Assembly: GCA_016934985.1 (NCBI GenBank)
Contig: JAFGRU010000070.1
Coordinates: 1 to 41,021 of the forward strand
Reading direction: 5' to 3'
Origin: Deltaproteobacteria bacterium
GTDB taxonomy: Bacteria > Desulfobacterota > Desulfuromonadia > Desulfuromonadales > JAAYDE01
DNA length: 41,021 bases
The stretch's first letter is position 1, and every line of letters begins with the position of its first letter. A model generated the notes under the pieces. That model was not told the DNA's origin, did no database searches, and worked only from the letters and a program-made list of their open reading frames with translations. The position numbers and the translations under genes were made by a program. Positions 35,793-41,021 of the stretch are shown here, piece after piece.

Positions 35793-36830
35793 GTGGAAAT
35801 CTGGCAGAAAAAATTACGTGAAAGCCTGGTCGATCCGGAGGAGCTGGCGGCGCGCTTCAAGGTTGACGCCGAGCCCCTGAAAAAGGTCTGCGCTATCTAT
35901 CCCCTGCGCATCACGCCCCATTACCTCGACCTTATCCGCGAGCCGGGAGACCCTCTCTGGCGCCAGGTGGTGCCGGACGTGCGGGAGCTTGATTCCCATG
36001 ACCGGGATCAAGACCCACTCAATGAAGAGGGTTTTTCACCGCTGCCGGGCATTGTCCATCGCTATGGCGACCGGGTGCTTTTTCTGGTTGCCGGTCATTG
36101 CGCCGCCTACTGCCGCTTTTGCACCCGCAAGCGCCTGGTCGGCCGTACGCGGGTATCCTTCGCCGAGGTCATGGCCGGTATCGCCTATATCGCCAGCACC
36201 CCGGCGGTTCGGGACGTACTTCTCTCCGGCGGCGACCCGCTGCTCATGGAGGATCGTCTCCTTCAGGATATCCTTGCCCGCCTTCGCCGCATCCCCCATG
36301 TGGAGATTATCCGTATCGGTACGCGCTTGCCCGTGACCCTGCCTGAACGGATTACGGAAAACCTCTGCACGGTCCTGAAAAAGTTCCATCCCCTCTTCAT
36401 CAACACCCACTTCAACCATCCCGTCGAGATTACTCCCGAAGCCGCCGAAGCCTGTGCCCGTTTGGCGGATGCCGGCATCCCCCTCGGCAACCAGACCGTT
36501 CTTTTGCGCGGGGTCAACGATTCCGCCGAGATTCTGGCGGAACTCTTCCGCAAGCTGCTGCAGATACGGGTGCGGCCCTATTACCTCCATCAGATGGACC
36601 TTACCGCCGGGACCGATCATTTTCGCACCAGCGTGGATAGCGGTCTTGAGATCATGGCCGCACTGCGCGGGACCTTGTCAGGGCTCGGTATTCCCACCTA
36701 TGTCATTGACCTGCCGGGCGGCAAGGGCAAGGTGCCCATCCTTCCTGATTATGTGCAGTCCAAGGGAACGGAGATTGTGCTCAGAAGTCCCTGCGGGGAT
36801 CTGGTCTCCTATCCGAATTGCGTTGAATAG
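35793..36830 (+). CDS. KamA-family radical SAM aminomutase, EpmB-like
   Basis: A 345-residue protein started by GTG at 35793 after AAAGGACTCCGA. The Fe-S motif is C103-xxx-C107-xx-C110 in GHCAAYCRFCTRKRLVG. LLSGGDPLLM, RIGTRLPVTLPERI, NTHFNHPVEIT, NQTVLLRGVND and RPYYLHQMDL are KamA-family blocks. The length matches EpmB (E. coli 342 residues), which makes beta-lysine for elongation factor P, and it lacks the C-terminal Cys-containing extension of true lysine 2,3-aminomutases (over 400 residues). An EpmA partner is not adjacent, so the EpmB role is inferred from length and domains. Confidence 0.85.
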   Translation: MEIWQKKLRESLVDPEELAARFKVDAEPLKKVCAIYPLRITPHYLDLIREPGDPLWRQVVPDVRELDSHDRDQDPLNEEGFSPLPGIVHRYGDRVLFLVAGHCAAYCRFCTRKRLVGRTRVSFAEVMAGIAYIASTPAVRDVLLSGGDPLLMEDRLLQDILARLRRIPHVEIIRIGTRLPVTLPERITENLCTVLKKFHPLFINTHFNHPVEITPEAAEACARLADAGIPLGNQTVLLRGVNDSAEILAELFRKLLQIRVRPYYLHQMDLTAGTDHFRTSVDSGLEIMAALRGTLSGLGIPTYVIDLPGGKGKVPILPDYVQSKGTEIVLRSPCGDLVSYPNCVE

Positions 36831-36947
36831 CGTTTTTGCGAACCCCAACCTGCTTTGTTAATATCCTTCGTTTTTGAAAGGGAATTCCGGGGTTGCGTCG
36901 CAAGGGGAGATTCCCAGCGGTCCCAGTCGATAAGTCCCTTGTCCAAA

Positions 36948-38174
36948 CTAGAGATAGCGTCCGAAACTCAAGGCATTTTTATTGATGGTTATTTGTGAGC
37001 AGGGCTGGACCATTTCGTGGCCATTGTCCATGAAAGCGAGGTAGGCGAGGGTCAGGCTTTCGACATTGAAGCGGACCCTGGGGAGCAGGGGGAAGACATC
37101 GTTTTTTTTGATTGAAGAGGCCGCCAGGGTCAGCTTGAAGGTTTGGGCTGCTTCGGATGAAGGAAGGGTGACTGGAAAGAGCTGCTTGCGTTCCAGGGAC
37201 TCGCTGTGGGAATAGGTGGGGTGGGCGATGGTGGCGTTGCGCAGCAGGTTGAGGAAAAGTTTTGGCCGGATTTTGAAGGCCGGGCTCCAGAAACTCATGG
37301 GCTCGTTTTCCCACTCGTCGAAAATCGCCCGTGGCTGGCGCGAGATTTTCAGAAAATCGGCAAAGGTTTTTAAAGGCAGGCCCGAGGTGGTGACGGTCAT
37401 CTTCCAGAACGGCAGATAGGTGAGATTGGTGCCGATATCGGGGATGACAACATGGTCGACCAGGGAGAAACGGCCGTTGGCCGCTTCCCAGGTTTTGCCG
37501 CAATTCCGGCAGACGAGAACCACGCTGTCTTTTTCCCCTTCCAGGTTCCAGCCGCAGACCGGACATATGGTGGCGAGGACCGTCAGCCGCCAGGGCGGTT
37601 TATCCTCAACGGATTCCGAATTCAAGTCCAGGCCGGATTTGAGTGGAGTTACAGGTTCGTTGACGACGGCATCGTAGAGTTTGTTCTCGTGGACGTAGAG
37701 GGGCAGATAGATCAAGCTGGTGGCATCCCCGATATAAGCGCGGTGATGGAGGCCTTTGTCCTCCGACTCCTGGCCGATCTGGCTGACTTTGTTCAACAGC
37801 ATCGACTGCGGCAGGGACGATTTGATAAAGGTGCCCTGAGTGGCCGGGTGAATAAGTTGGAGGGGCATGGCCTGGGGACGGAAGCCGAGGGAGCGCTGGA
37901 TGCCGTTTATAGGGGACCCAAGTTGGGTCACGTCGACAAAACGGAAGTTGGTTTGGATCCCCTGGCAGAAGAAAACATTGCCCTTGAAGCGCATGTAGGG
38001 GGCGTAAATGATGTCTTTGTCAGGTGCGCTATGGGGGAGGGTGAAGTGGAAATGGTTCGAAGCGCAGAGGTAATTGGACACTCCGCAGTAGTCGCATTGG
38101 AGAAGACGTTCCGATTCCTTGAGTTCGATGGGGGCGCCGCACTGGGGGCATTGGTGTTGAAACCTGATGTCCAT
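36948..38174 (-). CDS. Zinc-ribbon protein encoded with an SPFH protein
   Basis: A 408-residue soluble protein. It starts with a zinc ribbon (CPQC at 9-12, CDYC at 28-31) and has a second one near residues 210-235 (CPVC ... CRNC). The rest has no family I can name, though repeated PLYVHENKLYDAV, YLPFWKMTV and SPAFKIRP segments suggest beta-rich repeated halves. The ATG directly abuts the stop of the SPFH gene (0-base gap), so the two are made together. A similar pairing of a zinc-ribbon protein with an SPFH protein exists in Bacillus (YdjG with YdjI), where it belongs to a PspA-type envelope stress set; the resemblance here is by context only. Confidence 0.75.
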   Translation of the reverse strand: MDIRFQHQCPQCGAPIELKESERLLQCDYCGVSNYLCASNHFHFTLPHSAPDKDIIYAPYMRFKGNVFFCQGIQTNFRFVDVTQLGSPINGIQRSLGFRPQAMPLQLIHPATQGTFIKSSLPQSMLLNKVSQIGQESEDKGLHHRAYIGDATSLIYLPLYVHENKLYDAVVNEPVTPLKSGLDLNSESVEDKPPWRLTVLATICPVCGWNLEGEKDSVVLVCRNCGKTWEAANGRFSLVDHVVIPDIGTNLTYLPFWKMTVTTSGLPLKTFADFLKISRQPRAIFDEWENEPMSFWSPAFKIRPKLFLNLLRNATIAHPTYSHSESLERKQLFPVTLPSSEAAQTFKLTLAASSIKKNDVFPLLPRVRFNVESLTLAYLAFMDNGHEMVQPCSQITINKNALSFGRYL

Positions 38175-39311
38175 TTAACCCAACTTCTCCCCGCACTGAT
38201 TGCAGAATACCGAATCGGCCAGGTTTTCGGTACCGCATTTGGAGCAGAACCTGGCTGCCGGCTTTTCATCCGCGGGGTGGCCGCAGCGTGAACAGAACTT
38301 GGCATTGGGCGGCAGGTTCTTGCCGCAGTTGCTGCACTGAGCGAAGACCAGCTGCTGGTGACCGCAGAAGGGACAGAACTTGGCGTCGCCGGGTATCTTG
38401 TTCCGGCAGTCGGGGCAGGTTGCTTCCGGAGCCTTTTGCGGGGCTGCTCCGCCGTTGTTCTGCTGGGCAGCCATGGTTTGCGCGAACATGCCCGGCAGCA
38501 TGAATCCCAAGCCCATGCCCATACCGCCACCGGCCTCGCCAGGATTGGCGGCGGCTTTCTCCATTGCCATGGCAGCCTTCATCTTGAACAGTTTGTCGAG
38601 ATCCGGCAGGGCGTTGATGCGGCTGCGGTCGTCGATAGCCTGCTGCACTTCGGGCGGCGGGGTGATGGAGGTAATAAATAGGTCAAGAAGGCCGATGCCG
38701 AAATGGCCGAAATCTTTCTGCAGGCGGTCCCTGAGGCCGGTGGAAAGCTCCTCGTAGTTGCCGGGAAGATCGAAAAGACTGTTGATATGTTCGCCCAGAT
38801 GGTCATTGAAGCGCGAAACGATGACACGTTTGAGATATTCCTCGATGCTTTCGGTGGTGAACTGACCGGCGGTGCCGACCATGCTGTTGATGAACAACAC
38901 CGGCTGGGTGACATGGATGTTGAACATGCCGTGGGCGCGCAGGCGCACCAGGCCGAGTTCGGCATCCTTGAAGGCCACCGGGTCGCGGGTCCCCCATTTG
39001 AGGTTGAAAAAGGTCTTGAGATTGACGAAATAGACCTCGGCGCGCAGGGGGCTTTGCATGGCCCAGGGGATCGACAGGATTTTTGTCAAAATGGGGATGT
39101 TGCCGGTCTTGAGGGTATGGCGGCCGGGGCCAAAGGCGTCGCAGGCTTTGCCTTTGTAGAACAGCACGGCAACCTGGCTTTCGCGGACCGTCAGGTTGGC
39201 GCCCCATTTGATTTCGCCCGAACCGCTTTCGGGAATGCGGTGCACCAGTTCTTCGCCGCTCTCATCAAACCATTCGATATTTTCGAGAAAAATAATATTG
39301 TCCATTCCCAT
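38175..39311 (-). CDS. SPFH-domain protein with C-terminal zinc ribbons
   Basis: 378 residues; the ATG at 39311 has AAGGAG at a 7-base spacing. The SPFH/virion-core-like domain (about 20-245) contains VRESQVAVLFYKGKACDAFGPGRHTL and the repeated-helix end GHFGIGLLDLFITSITPPPEVQQAI. A Gly/Met/Ala-rich linker (about 268-290) follows, then three zinc ribbons, each built from two CxxC pairs (CPDC/CPFC, CSNC/CSRC, CSKC/CNQC). This is the YdjI-like architecture. Such proteins gather on membranes and serve as scaffolds. There is no N-terminal membrane anchor, so membrane binding would be peripheral. Confidence 0.88.
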   Translation of the reverse strand: MGMDNIIFLENIEWFDESGEELVHRIPESGSGEIKWGANLTVRESQVAVLFYKGKACDAFGPGRHTLKTGNIPILTKILSIPWAMQSPLRAEVYFVNLKTFFNLKWGTRDPVAFKDAELGLVRLRAHGMFNIHVTQPVLFINSMVGTAGQFTTESIEEYLKRVIVSRFNDHLGEHINSLFDLPGNYEELSTGLRDRLQKDFGHFGIGLLDLFITSITPPPEVQQAIDDRSRINALPDLDKLFKMKAAMAMEKAAANPGEAGGGMGMGLGFMLPGMFAQTMAAQQNNGGAAPQKAPEATCPDCRNKIPGDAKFCPFCGHQQLVFAQCSNCGKNLPPNAKFCSRCGHPADEKPAARFCSKCGTENLADSVFCNQCGEKLG

Positions 39312-39661
39312 GGGTCGACTCCTTCAGTGTATTGCGGGCTCAAGGTGGTGAAACTTTTTCAGGAATCTTTGCATGGTTTGTACCCACAAGGGGAGAAGAC
39401 TCATTTTTTCAGCCGGGTCCTTGCCAAAAACTTGGCTTTTATTAATTTGTTTTATCGGGAAAATCTTGACAATTATCGTGCTGAGGAAGAGAATTAGCGG
39501 TAGTTAATTTGATGGAAGCTAAGGTGATGGCTTTAAGGAACGGAGTTGGCTGGATTTAAAGCTGTTTTTCGTGAAAAATTTTTAAGTTAGCTAGGAAAAA
39601 GAACAGACTTTCCACTTTTTAACCTTATTATCATTTTAGGTGGAAAATGCCCCATCACCAA
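39312..39661. other. Intergenic region left of the cassette
   Basis: About 350 bases with no gene. Composition shifts from moderately GC-rich near the SPFH start to AT-rich towards 39661. The left end holds the leader of the SPFH gene. Isolated TTTCCAC and GTGGAAAAT words at about 39610 and 39640 match the cores of the palindromes listed next. Confidence 0.5.
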
Positions 39662-39767
39662 AAAACATGGAAAATTCAATGGGGGATTTTCCATGTTTTG
39701 TCAATATTGCGCGATTAGGTGGAAAAATTTTCCATACATAAGGGCGTTATGATGGAAAATTTTCCAT
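39662..39767. promoter_or_regulatory. Cluster of three palindromes sharing a GGAAAA core
   Basis: Palindrome 1: 39662-39675 (AAAACATGGAAAAT) with 39686-39699, 14 bp, 10-base loop. Palindrome 2: 39720-39734, TGGAAAA A TTTTCCA. Palindrome 3: 39752-39767, ATGGAAAATTTTCCAT, perfect. All share the half-site TGGAAAA and lie within 106 bases upstream of the nuclease gene. They may be operators of a dimeric regulator, or cassette-end structures. None has a trailing T run, so a terminator is unlikely. Confidence 0.55.
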
Positions 39768-39779
39768 TTAAATACATAG

Positions 39780-40865
39780 TTATGTGCATAGGAGCAAAGG
39801 ATGATATTTTCAATATCGGCCAATTTAGACAAAGCACAAAGGATAACTGAAAGCAGCTTTACAGGTCTCAATATTTGGGAGAGGCAGCACATTGAGGAGT
39901 GGGTACGGTCAAATCCAGAAATGCTGGGTGAGGACCTGTTAATTGTCAGTATTGAATTCGACCGCTTTGCAAATAGCAATGATCGATTGGATGTCTTGGC
40001 AGTAGATCGTGTAGGCAATTTGGTTGTCATTGAGTTAAAGCGAGATTCAGCTGCAGGGTATGCTGACCTACAAGCTATCAGATATGCGGCAATGGTCTCG
40101 TCAATGACTGTTGAAGTATTAATCCCATATTATGTTGCATACCGAAAGAAATATTATGGAGAACAATTAACAGATGGAGAAGCAACTGATCAAATAGTGG
40201 AGTTTGTAGAGTCAGACTCTTTCACGGAGCTTTCTAACAAGCCGCGCATTATCCTATGTTCTGAAGGTTTCTCGCAGGAAATCACAGCCACTGTGCTTTG
40301 GTTGAGAGAGTCTGATATTGATATTAGCTGTGTGAAGATCACGCCTTATCAAGTTGACGATCAAATAGTGATTGTTCCTAAAGTAGTTATCCCACTTGAA
40401 GAAGCGAAACAATACTTAATCGACATTAGGCGAAAAGAAGAAGTTATTGAACAATCTGCCAGAAAGTATCGCCCTAAAACGATGAAAATACTTATCGAAA
40501 ATCACCTCGTAGAGAAGGGAGATCGTATTTTCCTAAAAAATTATCTTCCGGCACACTTAGAGTTTGAAGAAGGTAATCCAATATTTCTGGCAGAGATAAC
40601 GGGGAAGCTTGGGCAAAGTAATGCTGTAAAGTGGACAGTTGATGATGAAGAGTACTCTATCTCTGCATTGGCTTGGCGAATCTTTAAAGACACGCATCCG
40701 GATAAAAAAGACCCAGGTGGCGTTAATGGTAATGCTCATTGGGTTAATTCGGATGGAAAATCGCTCTGGGAAATCGCTGAGGAATATCTTGAAAACAACA
40801 CATAACAAGGCGCTCGTTCGGATGCAAACTATGCTGCGCTTCGTTTGCACCGCACAGCTTGGTCG
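39780..40865 (+). mobile_element. Integron-type gene cassette carrying a nuclease gene
   Basis: The unit is bounded by G-TT recombination points. The left boundary is GTTATGT at 39779-39785; the right one is the R' of the attC site at 40865. When circularised the cassette would rejoin its R' as GTTATGT, which is the exact reverse complement of R'' ACATAAC at 40800-40806. It holds one gene whose stop lies inside the R'' box, as is usual in integron cassettes, with a ribosome site (AGGAGCAAAGG) 15 bases from the left boundary. Base use is visibly more AT-rich than in the neighbouring genes. No integrase is in the window. Confidence 0.7.
39801..40805 (+). CDS. PD-(D/E)XK nuclease, NucS/DUF91-like, cassette-borne
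   Basis: A 334-residue protein. The N-terminal domain (about 15-115) has the PD-(D/E)XK layout: an acidic residue in DRLDVLAVD (D64), then E78-x-K80 in LVVIELKRD and Q91-x-x-x-Y95 in LQAIRYAAMV, as in NucS/DUF91 endonucleases. A helical linker (about 200-240) joins a C-terminal domain (about 245-334) with EYSISALAWRIF and GNAHWVNSDGKSLWEI. That end faintly recalls modified-DNA reader (RAMA/DUF4357-like) domains, but this is only a visual impression. A strong AGGAGCAAAGG ribosome site precedes the ATG. It sits alone between attC-type ends, so a defence or repair role is plausible but unproven. Confidence 0.8.
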   Translation: MIFSISANLDKAQRITESSFTGLNIWERQHIEEWVRSNPEMLGEDLLIVSIEFDRFANSNDRLDVLAVDRVGNLVVIELKRDSAAGYADLQAIRYAAMVSSMTVEVLIPYYVAYRKKYYGEQLTDGEATDQIVEFVESDSFTELSNKPRIILCSEGFSQEITATVLWLRESDIDISCVKITPYQVDDQIVIVPKVVIPLEEAKQYLIDIRRKEEVIEQSARKYRPKTMKILIENHLVEKGDRIFLKNYLPAHLEFEEGNPIFLAEITGKLGQSNAVKWTVDDEEYSISALAWRIFKDTHPDKKDPGGVNGNAHWVNSDGKSLWEIAEEYLENNT

Positions 40866-40871
40866 TTCGGT
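40800..40871 (+). other. attC recombination site of the cassette
   Basis: R'' ACATAAC (40800-40806) and a 5-base spacer (aaggc) precede L'' at 40812-40821. L' lies at 40850-40858, followed by a 6-base spacer (ttggtc) and R' starting GTT at 40865. L'' and L' pair over nearly all bases with one mismatch and C40815 bulged out. The inner stem TGCAAAC (40823-40829) pairs with GTTTGCA (40843-40849), with A40822 bulged out, and the loop is 13 bases. Spacer lengths, pairing and extrahelical bases all follow the attC plan. Confidence 0.75.
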
Positions 40872-40937
40872 TTGAGAAGCGATGAAGTGAACTGCACGAT
40901 TTAGTATGGTTAGACATCAGATATGTTTGAAAACGCG

Positions 40938-41021
40938 GCGGTGTAAATCATTTTGTGTAAATGGCTTGGGTTTTAGTTGTCAGTAAGCTGGCATTCTGCC
41001 TTCGAATAGGATGGAAAAACG
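40938..41021 (-). mobile_element. Terminal part of an IS256-family insertion sequence
   Basis: The inner end of an IS runs off the window. The near-repeat TGTAAAT...TGTAAAT (40942-40962), which reads ATTTACACAAAATGATTTAC on the minus strand, is the usual type of IS256 terminal sequence. The transposase stop lies just inside it. The outer tip of the inverted repeat is estimated near 40936-40941. Confidence 0.65.
40980..41021 (-). CDS. IS256-family transposase, C-terminal end only
   Basis: The minus-strand frame from the window edge gives RFSILFEGRMPAY followed by a stop (40982-40980). A short aromatic/hydrophobic tail of the form NQF-ILFEGR-P is how many IS256 (mutator) transposases end. Only 13 residues are in the window, so the assignment relies on the tail together with the adjacent IS256-like terminus. 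Confidence 0.6.
   Translation of the reverse strand, partial: RFSILFEGRMPAY

Noticed and set aside
39662..39699. Palindrome 1 as an intrinsic terminator
   Set aside because: There is no run of T after the arm beyond the stem itself, and the low GC stem would be a weak terminator; its half-site is shared with two other palindromes.

Overview
The window looks like chromosome of a Desulfuromonadales-type bacterium (Geobacter/Desulfuromonas/Pelobacter relatives). This rests on gene content rather than a database search: a PEP-CTERM protein, a pyrophosphate-type phosphofructokinase, several cyclic-di-GMP proteins, KamA-type and AmrS-type radical SAM enzymes, a REP-associated (RAYT) transposase and Fe-superoxide dismutase. 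Most genes are ordinary chromosomal genes. The last 1.3 kb is accessory DNA.

Layout. 1-3.2 kb: a RAYT transposase, then a GNAT/nitrilase fusion on the minus strand, followed by repeat-rich DNA. 3.2-6.1 kb: two divergent, paralogous secreted proteins of the CigR/RcnB-like type, then a PEP-CTERM protein with a possible sigma-54 promoter. 6.4-10.6 kb (minus strand): a Sel1-repeat protein, a small hypothetical, the fused rRNA methyltransferase RlmKL and a PHP-domain phosphoesterase. 11.2-15.5 kb (plus strand): two Dpp/Opp-type ATPases without permeases, then ptsP (EI-Ntr). 15.6-18.4 kb (minus strand): purC and a PpiD-like periplasmic foldase. 18.6-24.2 kb (plus strand): the complete elongasome cluster mreB-mreC-mreD-mrdA-rodA, followed by an AmrS-type radical SAM gene. 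25.5-28.1 kb (minus strand): an HD-GYP sensor behind a GspG-like pseudopilin. 28.5-33.5 kb (minus strand): PPi-type PFK, sodB and a GGDEF-EAL protein. 34.6-36.8 kb (plus strand): a membrane-anchored rhodanese with a MauE/DoxX protein, then an EpmB/KamA-like radical SAM enzyme. 36.9-39.3 kb (minus strand): an SPFH protein with zinc ribbons, abutting a second zinc-ribbon protein.

The most unusual part is 39.6-41.0 kb. A PD-(D/E)XK (NucS/DUF91-like) nuclease gene sits in what appears to be an integron gene cassette. A 7-base half-site at the left boundary (39779-39785) is the exact reverse complement of the 7 bases around the gene's stop codon (40800-40806). That stop-codon motif opens a roughly 70-base attC site whose L and stem positions pair, with two extrahelical bases. 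Three palindromes sharing a GGAAAA core lie just upstream. The window then ends in the 3' end of an IS256-family insertion sequence. No integron integrase is in the window.

Working together: mreBCD-mrdA-rodA build the lateral cell wall. PpiD, PurC, RlmKL and PtsP are housekeeping. The HD-GYP and GGDEF-EAL proteins suggest local c-di-GMP control of surface behaviour. The rhodanese and MauE-like pair suggests envelope sulfur or thiol redox chemistry.
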